A stretch of 64,000 nt of DNA, taken from Pseudarthrobacter oxydans. Lineage in GTDB: Bacteria > Actinomycetota > Actinomycetes > Actinomycetales > Micrococcaceae. The stretch is from NCBI RefSeq assembly GCF_030812335.1, contig NZ_JAUSSN010000012.1, positions 1 through 64,000 on the forward strand. The letters run 5' to 3'. The translations under genes and the position numbers were made by a program. This document shows, piece by piece, positions 35,371-43,563 of the stretch. Below the pieces are notes generated by a model. It had not been told where the DNA came from and made no database searches. It was given only the letters and a program-made list of their open reading frames with translations. Each line of letters opens with the position of its first letter. Position 1 is the first letter of the stretch.

Positions 35371-35391
35371 CGCATTGCGTTTCGTAATGCG
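35371..35391. promoter_or_regulatory. Candidate LysR operator
   Basis: Inverted repeat CGCATT (35371-35376) and AATGCG (35386-35391), separated by nine bases, in the 139-base space between the divergent LysR and MFS genes. It has the form of an ATT-N-AAT LysR recognition site. Confidence 0.55.
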
Positions 35392-35479
35392 AGTTATGCG
35401 GTGAATAAGCTTCCACAATCTGTTGCGGCCAGCTTAGCGTTAAGGCATTCCCGCTCACCCGCTCCCTTGAGGACTTTCT

Positions 35480-36835
35480 GTGGCACCCCCTCCGCCGTTC
35501 GAGGCCAACGTAACTGCACTCCCGGACACCAACACCGCGCCCATCGCCGTCGTCAGCCAGCGGCTTCCCTGGCGCCACACCTTCATCTCGCTGAAAGTCC
35601 GCAATTTCCGCATCTTCGCGATCGGCCACTTCATCGCCGTGATCGCCATCTGGATGCAGCGGATTGCCCAGGACTGGCTGGTGCTCCAGCTCTCCGGTTC
35701 CGTCACCGCCGTCGGGATCACGGTGGCGCTGCAGTTCCTGCCCTCGCTGTTCCTGGGCCCGTGGGCGGGCATGATGGCGGACCGCTTCGCGAAGCGGAAG
35801 ATCCTGATGCTGTGCCAGTCGGTGGCAGCCGTGCTGGCGGCCATCCTCGCGGCGCTGGCGCTGAGCCAGCGGATCGAGGTCTGGCACGTGTACGCGATCG
35901 CCCTGGCCCTGGGCCTGGTCACCGTGCTGGACCAGCCCGCGCGGCAGGTCTTCGTCAATGAACTCGTCGGCCCGGCCTACCTCCGGAACGCCATCAGCGT
36001 GAATTCCACGACCTTCCAGCTCGGCGGCCTGATCGGGCCGGCGCTCGCCGGGCTGCTGCTGACCGCGGTGGGGGCCGGCTGGGCGTTCGCCGCGAACGCC
36101 GTCGCCTGCTGCTTCACCGTCGCGATGCTGCTCACGCTGCGCAAGGACCAGCTGCACATCAGCCCGCCGGTACCCAAGCGCAAGGGCATGCTGCGGGAGG
36201 GGCTGAACTATGCGCTGAGCAAACCCACCATCTACTGGCCGTGGCTGATGGCCGGCTTCATCGCCGTGTTCGCGATGAGCCTGCCGGTGCTGCTGGCGGC
36301 CTTCGCGGACAACGTCTACGACGTCGGCGCCGGCGGCTACGGCCTGCTGAACGCGCTGGTGGCCCTCGGGGCGCTGGCCGGGGCCATCACCTCCGCGCGC
36401 AGGCGGGAACTGAGGCTGCGCTCGGTGATCCTGGGGGCTGGAATGTACGGGCTGATGCTCTGCCTCGCCTCGCTGGCGCCCTCCATGGTGTGGTTCGGGG
36501 CGGCGATGGTGCTGGCCGGGTTCTGGTGCCTGATGTTCCTGACCGCCGCCAACCAGCTGGTCCAGATCAGCTCCAATATGGCCATCCGCGGGCGCGTCAT
36601 GAGCCTGTACATCATGGTGCTGATCGGCGGGCAGGCCATCGGCGGGCCGATGCTCGGCTGGCTGGCCGAGCATGTGGATCCGCACACGGCGATCCTGGTC
36701 TCCGGCGGGGTGCCGGCGCTGGCTGCGGCGACGGTCGCCGTCGTGCTGGCGCGCCGCGACCAGCTGATGCTCAAGGTGGACCTGAAGGACCGGCGGCGGC
36801 TCGTGAGGATTGTCTGCGCAGCCGCCACACCCTAG
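35480..36835 (+). CDS. MFS transporter (EntS-like exporter type)
   Basis: 451 residues from GTG 35480, preceded by TGAGGA. About twelve membrane segments; FRIFAIGHFIAVIAIWMQRIAQDWLVLQL at the start and GPWAGMMADRFAKRKILM (motif A, near 93-110) are typical of the MFS_3/EntS-type drug or siderophore exporters. VLDQPARQVFVNELVG near 150 is also family-typical. It is divergent from a LysR regulator. The substrate is unknown. Confidence 0.9.
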   Translation: MAPPPPFEANVTALPDTNTAPIAVVSQRLPWRHTFISLKVRNFRIFAIGHFIAVIAIWMQRIAQDWLVLQLSGSVTAVGITVALQFLPSLFLGPWAGMMADRFAKRKILMLCQSVAAVLAAILAALALSQRIEVWHVYAIALALGLVTVLDQPARQVFVNELVGPAYLRNAISVNSTTFQLGGLIGPALAGLLLTAVGAGWAFAANAVACCFTVAMLLTLRKDQLHISPPVPKRKGMLREGLNYALSKPTIYWPWLMAGFIAVFAMSLPVLLAAFADNVYDVGAGGYGLLNALVALGALAGAITSARRRELRLRSVILGAGMYGLMLCLASLAPSMVWFGAAMVLAGFWCLMFLTAANQLVQISSNMAIRGRVMSLYIMVLIGGQAIGGPMLGWLAEHVDPHTAILVSGGVPALAAATVAVVLARRDQLMLKVDLKDRRRLVRIVCAAATP

Positions 36836-36853
36836 CTTTCCGCAAAGTTTTTC

Positions 36854-36893
36854 GGACAGCCGCTGCGTGGATCCACGCAGCGGCTGTCCTTTT
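36854..36893. terminator. Bidirectional terminator
   Basis: A perfect 36-base palindrome (36854-36889, 16-bp stem with GATC loop) followed by TTTT. AAAGTTTTTC precedes it on the other side. It lies between the convergent MFS and carboxyethylornithine-synthase-like genes and should stop transcription both ways. Confidence 0.9.
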
Positions 36894-36918
36894 CCGCAGC
36901 GGAAACCGGGGGGCGGCG

Positions 36919-38079
36919 CTAGTCCGCCAGCAGCAGGTGCGGGTACTCCGCATTCCGCTGCTGGAACTGCAGGACGTCCGGGTTGAGGACCACGCCGTCG
37001 CGGATTTCGATCGCACGGCGGATGGTCTCGTTCCCGGCCCAGGCCCCGGGGCCGGCGATCACGGTCTCCAGGAACGGCAGCAGCGCCTCGCTGATTTCCC
37101 AGCTGGAGGAGTTCCAGAGGTAGGACGGGCTGTGGTCCACCGCGTAGTAGTCGATATGGTCCCCGACCTTGAACATCGGCTCGGCGAACGTGGTGGTTTT
37201 CGCCCAGCTGAAGCCCATGCCCTCGTCACAGGACACGTCCACGATCAGGCTTCCCGGCCGGAAGGCGTCCAGGTCCTCGGTGCGCAGGTACGTCAGCGGC
37301 GCGTTCGGGTCCTGCAGGGTGCAGTTGACCACGATGTCGCTCTCGGCAAGGAACGGCGCCAGCGGCACGCGGCCCCGCTCGGTGATGACCTGGCTGAGGA
37401 ACGGCGCCTCGTGGTCGTGGTCGAACTGGGCGATCCGCACCGAATGGATGGGGGAGCCCACCGCGGCAACCCCGCGGTTGGTCAGCACCTGGACGTCATG
37501 GATGCCGTGGGCGTTGAGGGCCGTGACCGCGCCGCGGGCCGTGGCCCCGAAGCCGATGACGACGGCGCTCAGCCGCCGGCCGTAATCCCCGGTGGTACCG
37601 GTCAGGGCCAGGGCGTGCAGCACGGAGCAGTAGCCGGCCAGTTCGTTGTTCTTGTGGAACACGTGCAGGCCGAAGCCGCCGTCGCTGGCCCAGTGGTTCA
37701 TCGCCTCGAAGGCGATCAGGGTGAGCTTCTTGTCGATCGCCAGCTGGGTGATGGCCCGGTCCTGGACGCAGTGCGGCCAGCCCCAGAGGATCTGCCCGTC
37801 CCGCAGTTCGGCGAGGTCCTCGGGCTGCGGCTTGGGCAGGAGGACGACGTCGGCCTCGGCCAGCAGCTGCGCGCGCGGGACGATGCGCCCCACGAGCGGT
37901 GCCAGGTGCTCGTCCGAAACACCGAAGCGCTCGCCGTAGCCCTCTTCCAGGATCAGCTGCTCCCGGAGCTCCGGGGCGATGCGGTCCAGATGGAGGGGGT
38001 GGATCGGGAGGCGCCGCTCGTCAGGTTTCCGCGTAGTGGCAAGGACTCCGAGGGTGAGGTGGCTCATGGCGCCGCTCAC
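36919..38079 (-). CDS. N5-(carboxyethyl)ornithine synthase-like (alanine dehydrogenase/PNT family) enzyme
   Basis: 386 residues from GTG 38079, or 382 from ATG 38067. It has an AlaDH/PNT-type N-terminal domain (LGVLATTRKPDERRLPIHP, YGERFGVSD) and a central Rossmann fold (VVIGFGATARGAVTAL near 188). GQILWGWPHCVQDRAIT, HVFHKNNELAGYCSVLHA, LIVDVSCDEGMGF and YYAVDHSPSYLWNSSSWE match the layout of lactococcal carboxyethylornithine synthase, which reductively joins pyruvate to the ornithine side chain. Substrate identity here is inference. The GTG start overlaps the stop of the 49-residue gene upstream (GTGA), indicating coupling. Confidence 0.78.
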   Translation of the reverse strand: MSGAMSHLTLGVLATTRKPDERRLPIHPLHLDRIAPELREQLILEEGYGERFGVSDEHLAPLVGRIVPRAQLLAEADVVLLPKPQPEDLAELRDGQILWGWPHCVQDRAITQLAIDKKLTLIAFEAMNHWASDGGFGLHVFHKNNELAGYCSVLHALALTGTTGDYGRRLSAVVIGFGATARGAVTALNAHGIHDVQVLTNRGVAAVGSPIHSVRIAQFDHDHEAPFLSQVITERGRVPLAPFLAESDIVVNCTLQDPNAPLTYLRTEDLDAFRPGSLIVDVSCDEGMGFSWAKTTTFAEPMFKVGDHIDYYAVDHSPSYLWNSSSWEISEALLPFLETVIAGPGAWAGNETIRRAIEIRDGVVLNPDVLQFQQRNAEYPHLLLAD

Positions 38080-38225
38080 TTCTTTTTGGGACTCGCCGGC
38101 TTGGAGCTGGTGGCCTTGTCCAGGGAGCTTGGCGGCGCTGCAGCGGTCCGCTTGTCGGCCCGCTTTTCCTTGATGGATTTGCCGGACTTCTTGGATGCTG
38201 CTTGACGGGGGGATTTGTCAGCCAT
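38076..38225 (-). CDS. Small basic conserved actinobacterial protein
   Basis: A 49-residue frame, MADKSPRQAASKKSGKSIK at the start and PASPKKK at the end. About a third of the residues are Lys or Arg. AGGAGCG precedes the ATG at 38225. The MADKSPRQ...SKKSGKS(L/I)KEKRADK start matches a small basic protein widespread in actinobacteria and of unknown role. It is probably disordered, perhaps nucleic-acid binding. Its TGA (38076-38078) overlaps the GTG of the dehydrogenase gene that follows. Confidence 0.78.
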   Translation of the reverse strand: MADKSPRQAASKKSGKSIKEKRADKRTAAAPPSSLDKATSSKPASPKKK

Positions 38226-38338
38226 GATCGCTCCTGTAGCGGAACCGGAGAGGTTCCTGACTTCGAACGATACAGGTAGCGACCTAACGGTCCGGGAGGT
38301 CCGCCGGGCCGGGTTCCGGCCGTGGCCGTGCGGGTAAT

Positions 38339-38412
38339 TGGAGCGGCTGACGGGAATCGAACCCGCGTATCAAGCTTGGGAAGCTAGCGCTCTACCATTG
38401 AGCTACAGCCGC
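38339..38412 (-). tRNA. tRNA-Gly (anticodon CCC)
   Basis: Cloverleaf on the minus strand: acceptor GCGGCTG/CAGCCGC, D-stem GCTC/GAGC, anticodon loop TTCCCAA with CCC at 38378-38380, T-loop TTCGATT, and encoded CCA at 38339-38341. The anticodon stem CTAGC/GCTTG has one T-T mismatch at its second pair. The CCC anticodon reads GGG codons. Confidence 0.95.
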
Positions 38413-38600
38413 AGTGGGACCGTCCGAAAGGCCGGACCTGGTCCCGGGGAACAACGAGATTTACCTTACCCCAGCCGGAAGCCTTCTCAGAACACCCGCG
38501 CCGTTTTCTGCTCGCGTCCAGGGCGCACAGCAATGGACGCTGGGGAGAAAACCGAGGGACGGGGCGCGTGGCGCGGCCCGTCCCTCCCGCCCGTTCTCCG

Positions 38601-40247
38601 TCAGCCGCCCTGGCGTGCCATGTGGCGCGCGGCGCGGAGACCGAAGACGACGGCGGGTCCGATGGTCGAGCCCGGACCGGGGTACGTCCGCCCCATGACG
38701 GACGCGGAGTTGTTGCCCGCCGAGTAGAGGCCCTCGATGACAGTGCCGTCCTCCCTCAGCGCCCGGGCCTCGGCGTCGGTGACGACGCCGCCCTTGGTGC
38801 CGAGGTCGCCGATCACGACCCGGAACGCGGTGAACGGCCCCTTCTCGAGCGGGCCGAGGCAGGCGTTCGGGTGGACCGTCGGGTCGCCGTAGTAGCGGTC
38901 GTAGGCGGAGTTGCCGCGGCCGAAGTCGCCGTCAACCCCGGACCGGGCGAAGCCGTTGAACCGGTGGATGGTCGCCTCCAGCCGGGCGGGATCCATGGTG
39001 AGCTTCGCGGCGAGTTCGGCGACTGTGTCCGCCTTGACCATGATGCCCGCCTCCTTCATGGCCTGGTTGTTCTTCGGATCGATCGCGAACGTGCGCAGGT
39101 AGCGGCGGGCGTGCCGCACGTCGCCGACGATCCAGTACGGGCCGTCCTTGTCGTGTTCGAGCATGTGGTGGCCGAGGTCGACGTAGGACTCGGACTCGTT
39201 CGCGAACCGGTCACCCTTGGCGTCGAGGATGACCGAGTAGGGCAGGGAACGCTCTCCGACGATGAACGCCGGGCCGTGGCCGGGCGCTGCGGCGATCGAT
39301 CCGCCCCACCACGCGTCGTCCATCAGCTCGAGCGCGGCGCCGTTGTCCTGTGCGATCTCGATGGGGCGGCCGAGGTTGCCCGGGGCGCCCGACGGGTCGC
39401 CGTCGATCCCGTGGTGCTTCTGGCGGAGGTCCTTGTTGTGGTCGAAGCCGCCGCCGGCGAGCATCACGCCACGCGTCGCGCCGATGGTCAGCGGCCGGCC
39501 GTCGCGCGTGACCCGCACCCCGACAACTCGGCCACCCTCGATGACGAGGTCCTGCAGCGGCGCATTCAGCCACAACTCAGCACCCTGCTGCTGCACCACC
39601 ACATCGAGGAACGCGGCGGCGAACCCGGCGCCGATGCCACCGAGCTTCTTGCCGGTGACTGCGCCGCCGAGGGCGCGGAAGACGAGCTGCGCCCCGCGGA
39701 CAAAGCCGGCTGGCGTCGACCAGGCGCGGCCCAGGAGCCACACGTCGTCGGTCTTGATCGGCAGCGCGGCGGGCGCCTGGCAGGTCTTCCACCAGTCGCC
39801 GATTTTATTGATGTCGAAAGGCTTCACCTCGAGGCCGCGGCCGATCTTGCCGCCCGGGAGCTCAGGGTAGTAATCGGGGTAGTCCGCAGCACGCACGAAC
39901 GTCACGCCGTACTTCTCAGCGGTGGTGACGAAATCGGCGACGCCGTCGACAAAGGCCTCCTTGCGGGCCCGCCGCGTGGCGCGGCCCTCATCGCCGACCG
40001 TCGCCTCCAGGTAGGTCAGCGCCTCGTCGCGGGAATCGCCGGCGCCGTCGCGCTGCATGAGCGGGTTGTTGGGCATCCACATACCGCCCCCGGACATCGA
40101 CGTGTTGCCGCCCCACTTCCCGGTGCTTTCCAGGAGGAGGACCCGCAGGCCCTCGTCTGCGGCGCCCATGGCTGTCGCAAGTCCGGCGGCACCGGTGCCG
40201 ACGACGACGACGTCATAGCTGTGATCAGTGGACTTCGACTCTGACAT
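38601..40247 (-). CDS. 3-ketosteroid delta1-dehydrogenase-like FAD flavoprotein
   Basis: 548 residues. The N-terminal FAD site is VVVVGTGAAGLATAMGAADEG, then GKWGGNTSMSGGGMWMPNNP. The C-terminal GNNSASVMGRTYPGPGSTIGPA near residue 510 is a strong signature of the KstD/fumarate-reductase-type group, which introduces the C1-C2 double bond in ring A of 3-ketosteroids. Tyr residues around 120 and 490 are candidates for catalysis. It is divergent from a TetR regulator. No other steroid genes are in the window, so the physiological substrate may be a steroid or another cyclic ketone. Confidence 0.85.
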   Translation of the reverse strand: MSESKSTDHSYDVVVVGTGAAGLATAMGAADEGLRVLLLESTGKWGGNTSMSGGGMWMPNNPLMQRDGAGDSRDEALTYLEATVGDEGRATRRARKEAFVDGVADFVTTAEKYGVTFVRAADYPDYYPELPGGKIGRGLEVKPFDINKIGDWWKTCQAPAALPIKTDDVWLLGRAWSTPAGFVRGAQLVFRALGGAVTGKKLGGIGAGFAAAFLDVVVQQQGAELWLNAPLQDLVIEGGRVVGVRVTRDGRPLTIGATRGVMLAGGGFDHNKDLRQKHHGIDGDPSGAPGNLGRPIEIAQDNGAALELMDDAWWGGSIAAAPGHGPAFIVGERSLPYSVILDAKGDRFANESESYVDLGHHMLEHDKDGPYWIVGDVRHARRYLRTFAIDPKNNQAMKEAGIMVKADTVAELAAKLTMDPARLEATIHRFNGFARSGVDGDFGRGNSAYDRYYGDPTVHPNACLGPLEKGPFTAFRVVIGDLGTKGGVVTDAEARALREDGTVIEGLYSAGNNSASVMGRTYPGPGSTIGPAVVFGLRAARHMARQGG

Positions 40248-40322
40248 GCCTTGCTCCTTCGCTTCCCGGACGCCTGTGTCCGGGTGGGACGTTGCCGGAC
40301 TGATGCCGGGCGCTTTTCGTCA

Positions 40323-40337
40323 CTCTATGACATAAAG
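40323..40337. promoter_or_regulatory. Candidate TetR operator
   Basis: Near-perfect palindrome CTCTATGACATAAAG, centred on base 40330 (six of seven pairs match), 24 bases before the TetR start and between the divergent KstD-like and TetR genes. It overlaps A/T-rich promoter-like sequence. Confidence 0.55.
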
Positions 40338-40360
40338 AGGTTTGCGACTAGGGTGCTGAC

Positions 40361-40942
40361 ATGACCGACACCAGGACACCGACGACAGCCCGCGGGCGCC
40401 CCGTCGCGGTCACGGCTGAACAGATCGAGGCCGTCGCCCTGCGGCTCTGGTCGGAGCGCGGATTCCACGAGGTCTCCGTCGCCGACATTGCCGCCGAGGC
40501 TGGCGTCACCGCGCGCACCATCTTCCGCCGGTACCCGACGAAGGCGGACATCGTGTGGGGCCCGCTCACGGCCTCGTTCCAGCTCCTCACGGAGGCGCTC
40601 GAGCAGACCTCACCGCGGGCCCCCCTGCTTGAGCGCGCGCGCACGGCCCTTGTCGGCATGATCCGCGACGGTGACATCGACCCGACCGCCCGCCACCGGA
40701 TCCGCATCGTCGGACGGACCCCCGAGCTGCAGAGCAGCACCTCGGCCCCGTTCACGCTGTGGCGGCAGAGTCTCTACGACTTCGCCGTCGCCCAACCCGG
40801 CGTCGGCGACCTCCGCGCCCAGGTGTTCGCCTGGTCCGTGCAGAGCACGGCGCTGGCCGGGCTCATCTGGTGGGTGGCGCAGGATCCGGGAACGGCCCCC
40901 TGGCAGGCCGTGGACGAGGCGTTCGCACACCTCACCGACTAA
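40361..40942 (+). CDS. TetR-family transcriptional regulator
   Basis: 193 residues. The N-terminal TetR helix-turn-helix (about 15-62) has IEAVALRLWSERGFHEVSVADIAAEAGVTARTIFRRYPTK. The helical ligand-binding C-terminus carries PFTLWRQSLYDFAVAQ and ends AFAHLTD. The second half resembles the MftR/TetR_C17 type. It is divergent from the KstD-like gene and likely represses it and itself via the palindrome at 40323-40337. Confidence 0.92.
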   Translation: MTDTRTPTTARGRPVAVTAEQIEAVALRLWSERGFHEVSVADIAAEAGVTARTIFRRYPTKADIVWGPLTASFQLLTEALEQTSPRAPLLERARTALVGMIRDGDIDPTARHRIRIVGRTPELQSSTSAPFTLWRQSLYDFAVAQPGVGDLRAQVFAWSVQSTALAGLIWWVAQDPGTAPWQAVDEAFAHLTD

Positions 40943-41054
40943 GCGGGCGCCGCCGGATACGGGACGGCGCCTGTTCGCGGAGCGTCCTGGCCGTGGCGGC
41001 GCGCAGACCTCTATAGCCTAGATCCATGACTGTTTTGCTGAGGAAAGACCGACG

Positions 41055-41969
41055 GTGGTAGAAATCCCGGCGCCGCCGCCGGGAGACGGACTGGACTCCG
41101 ATCCGGCCGGCGGAAGCGCCGTCCCCCGGCCGACCCCGCGGCACCAGCAGCTGATCGTCACGGTATACGGCCTGTACGGGCGCGCCAACGGGGGTGCCCT
41201 GCCGGTCTCGGTGCTGATCTCCATGCTCGACGACCTGGGCGTCGAGTCCTCCGGGGTGCGCTCTTCCGTGTCGCGGCTCAAGCGCCGCGGAGTGCTGGAA
41301 AGCGTCAAACAGGGCGGAGTGGCCGCCTATCGGCTGGCCCCCAATCTTGAGGATGTCTTCCAGGAGGGTGACCGCCGCATCTTCTCGCCCCGGCGGGCGA
41401 CGGCGACCGACCGCTGGCTACTCATCGCCTTCTCCGTCCCGGAATCGCAACGCCACCTTCGCCACCAACTGCGCAGCATGCTGACCCGGATGGGCTTCGG
41501 GTCTGTCACCCCGGGCCTCTGGATTGCCCCGGGCAACACCTACGAGGACATCAGCCACCAGCTCGAGCGGACCGGGCTGACCGAATATGTCGAGTTCTTT
41601 AGGGCGGAGCACCTGACTGCCGGCGACGTTAAGGACAAGGTCTCCCGGTGGTGGGACCTTCCGGCGCTGGAATCGCTCTACTCGGAATTCATCGAGCGCT
41701 TCGCTCCGGTGCTGGCGCGGTGGGAGTCCGCAGGCACGGCCGGGCCCGACGCCGACCGGGCGGCCTTCGCGGACTACGTCCAGCTCCTCACCCAGTGGCG
41801 CCGGCTGCCGTATCTGGATCCGGGCCTGCCGGCGGAGTTCCTGCCGCCAGGCTGGCACGGGCTCACCGCGGAGCGGATCTTCGCCGAACTGCACCGCCTC
41901 CTGAACGGCCCGGCCCGCCAGCACGCCGAGAGGCTGCTCGCGGCTACGGGCAGTTCCGGCACCGTCTAG
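41055..41969 (+). CDS. PaaX-family transcriptional regulator
   Basis: 304 residues from GTG 41055, with GAGGAAAG nine bases upstream. The winged helix near 35-85 contains VSVLISMLDDLGVESSGVRSSVSRLKRRGVL. The central and C-terminal parts (WLLIAFSVPESQRHLRHQLRSMLTRMGFG, GLWIAPGN, LPPGWHG near 270) are typical of PaaX. PaaX proteins repress phenylacetate-type catabolism and are relieved by an aryl-CoA thioester. It heads an aryl-CoA locus and most likely senses one of its CoA intermediates. That is inference from family and place. Confidence 0.9.
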   Translation: MVEIPAPPPGDGLDSDPAGGSAVPRPTPRHQQLIVTVYGLYGRANGGALPVSVLISMLDDLGVESSGVRSSVSRLKRRGVLESVKQGGVAAYRLAPNLEDVFQEGDRRIFSPRRATATDRWLLIAFSVPESQRHLRHQLRSMLTRMGFGSVTPGLWIAPGNTYEDISHQLERTGLTEYVEFFRAEHLTAGDVKDKVSRWWDLPALESLYSEFIERFAPVLARWESAGTAGPDADRAAFADYVQLLTQWRRLPYLDPGLPAEFLPPGWHGLTAERIFAELHRLLNGPARQHAERLLAATGSSGTV

Positions 41970-41999
41970 GCCGTGCCGGGCCGAGAGCCGGGCCTGGTC

Positions 42000-42401
42000 C
42001 TAGCCCTGGCCTGATACGACGGCGATGGCCTGGATCTCGATCAGCGCCTCTGCCTGCCACAACCGCGTGACCCCGACGCCGGCCATCGCGGGGTAGTCGG
42101 TGCCCGCCATCTCGCGCCAGATCCGCCCGATTTCGCGGCCGTTCCGCTGGTAGTCCTCGACGTCGGTCAGGTAGATAGTGACGTTGACCAGGTCCGAGGG
42201 CATGCCCCCGGCTTCGGCGAGGGTGGTGAGGACGTTGGAGAAACACTGGCGGAACTGCTCCACGATGCCGCCGGGAACGATGGCGCCGCTGCTGTCCATG
42301 GCCGTCTGGCCACCGAGGAACACGGTGTTGCCGGCCAGGACGCCGTGCGCGAATCCCGAGGGTTTGGCCAGTGCTGCGGGGTTGATGACCTTGTGGTTCA
42401 T
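42000..42401 (-). CDS. RidA-family enamine/imine deaminase
   Basis: 133 residues. It has a YjgF/RidA barrel: VINPAALAKPSGFAHGV, VFLGGQTAMDSSGAIVPGG, NVTIYLTDVEDY, and the Arg-bearing segment GVTRLWQAEALIEIQAIA near 108-125 that binds the carboxylate in active RidA. The family hydrolyses reactive enamines or imines to ketones and ammonia. It sits between the PaaX gene and the FAH gene on the opposite strand, within the aromatic locus, so it may act on an amino-substituted intermediate. That idea is untested. Confidence 0.92.
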   Translation of the reverse strand: MNHKVINPAALAKPSGFAHGVLAGNTVFLGGQTAMDSSGAIVPGGIVEQFRQCFSNVLTTLAEAGGMPSDLVNVTIYLTDVEDYQRNGREIGRIWREMAGTDYPAMAGVGVTRLWQAEALIEIQAIAVVSGQG

Positions 42402-42430
42402 GGTGGCTCCTCAATGAGTCGGCGGTGATG

Positions 42431-42452
42431 GGTACATGCGAAGGTACATGCG
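42431..42452. promoter_or_regulatory. Direct repeat upstream of ridA
   Basis: GGTACATGCG at 42431-42440 and again at 42443-42452, a 12-base period close to one helical turn, 30 bases before the ridA start on the minus strand. It could be a regulator site. Confidence 0.4.
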
Positions 42453-42533
42453 GGCGGGGCCCGCGGTGGCCCGGAGGCGGATCGGAACACCTGCCGGTCT
42501 ACCCAAACGGGTGAATTCGTGTTAACTTGAGCA

Positions 42534-42562
42534 TATGTGACGACCGTAAAAATGTCGACATA
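42534..42562. promoter_or_regulatory. Inverted repeat upstream of the FAH gene
   Basis: TATGT-GA-CGAC (42534-42544) faces GTCG-ACATA (42554-42562), an interrupted inverted repeat in the 244-base space between ridA and the FAH gene. AACTTG (42524-42529) and CAAGTT (42565-42570) add an outer pair. It is a candidate PaaX operator, with no consensus to confirm it. Confidence 0.4.
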
Positions 42563-42645
42563 CCCAAGTTGGGGATGCCGCGGTTGCTCGTCACCGGAAC
42601 CGGCAAAGGGGCCGGCTCCGCCGTCGAACCGGAAGTGAAGAAATC

Positions 42646-43518
42646 ATGCGCCTTGCGACCGTCATTACGGCAGCCAGCGACGCCCAAGGTGGCCCCGCCA
42701 CACGCGCCGCAGTGCAGTCGGGGGACCGTTTTGTGCTCCTGGCCGCGCGGGACCTGAGTGAACTGCTGGGAAGTGCCGGCTGGCAGGAGCAGGCAGCGGC
42801 CGCCGTTGCCGCCGCGGAAGCGGCGGGCAGCGGGCCGGAAGACTCCATCGCCGTTGGTTCCGCCCGGTACGCCACCGCGCTGCCGCGCCCGTCCAAGGTC
42901 ATTTGTTGCGGCCTGAACTACGCGGACCACATTGCGGAAATGGGCAGGGAGTTGCCTGAATACCCCACCCTGTTCGCCAAGTTCGCGGACACCCTGATCG
43001 GCGACGGCGAAGTCATCGACGCCGCCGGGCACGGCGCCAGGCTGGACTGGGAAGCGGAACTGGCGGTCGTCGTCGGCGCTCCGCTCAAGAATGCCTCGCC
43101 GGCGGAAGCCGCCGCCGCGATCGCCGGCTACACGGTGGCGAACGATATTTCCCTGCGCGACTGGCAGAGCCGCACCCTGCAGTGGTTCCAGGGCAAGGCC
43201 TTCGACCGCACCACCCCGCTCGGTCCCGTGCTGGTGACCCCGGATGAGTGCGACCCCGAGGCCGGTGTCCGGGTCCGGTGCCTGGTCAATGGCGAAGAGG
43301 TGCAAAACGGCAACACCAAGACGCTCGTATTCACCGCGGCCGCCCTGCTGTCCTATATCTCCACGTTCACCAGGCTGAGCCCCGGCGACGTCGTCCTCAC
43401 CGGCACCCCCGGAGGTGTCGGCATGGGCGCCAACCCGCCGCGCTTCCTGCGCGACGGCGACGTGGTCACCACCGAGGTCGAGGGGATCGGCACGCTCACC
43501 AATACGGTCCGGCTCTAA
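42646..43518 (+). CDS. Fumarylacetoacetate hydrolase (FAH) family protein
   Basis: 290 residues. Metal-binding and catalytic landmarks are present: VICCGLNYADHIAEMG near 86-101, the acid cluster DWEAELAVVVG near 130, YTVANDISLRDWQ, KAFDRTTPLGPVLVTPDE and VLTGTPGGVGMG near 250. FAH-type enzymes hydrolyse or decarboxylate beta-diketo or acylpyruvate compounds, such as fumarylpyruvate in the gentisate pathway. It is first of the rightward genes FAH-cupin-TesB-ligase-monooxygenase. Fumarylpyruvate hydrolase is one option, hydrolysis of a cyclic diketone is another; sequence alone does not decide. Confidence 0.88.
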   Translation: MRLATVITAASDAQGGPATRAAVQSGDRFVLLAARDLSELLGSAGWQEQAAAAVAAAEAAGSGPEDSIAVGSARYATALPRPSKVICCGLNYADHIAEMGRELPEYPTLFAKFADTLIGDGEVIDAAGHGARLDWEAELAVVVGAPLKNASPAEAAAAIAGYTVANDISLRDWQSRTLQWFQGKAFDRTTPLGPVLVTPDECDPEAGVRVRCLVNGEEVQNGNTKTLVFTAAALLSYISTFTRLSPGDVVLTGTPGGVGMGANPPRFLRDGDVVTTEVEGIGTLTNTVRL

Positions 43519-43563
43519 ACTCCCAAACCGCCCTACCGACCCGCCATACAGAGAGGCACCACC

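Noticed and set aside
38601..40942. Part of a steroid degradation island
   Set aside because: Only the KstD-like gene and its TetR neighbour are present; no other steroid gene (kshA, hsa or kst regulators of the known type) is found nearby.
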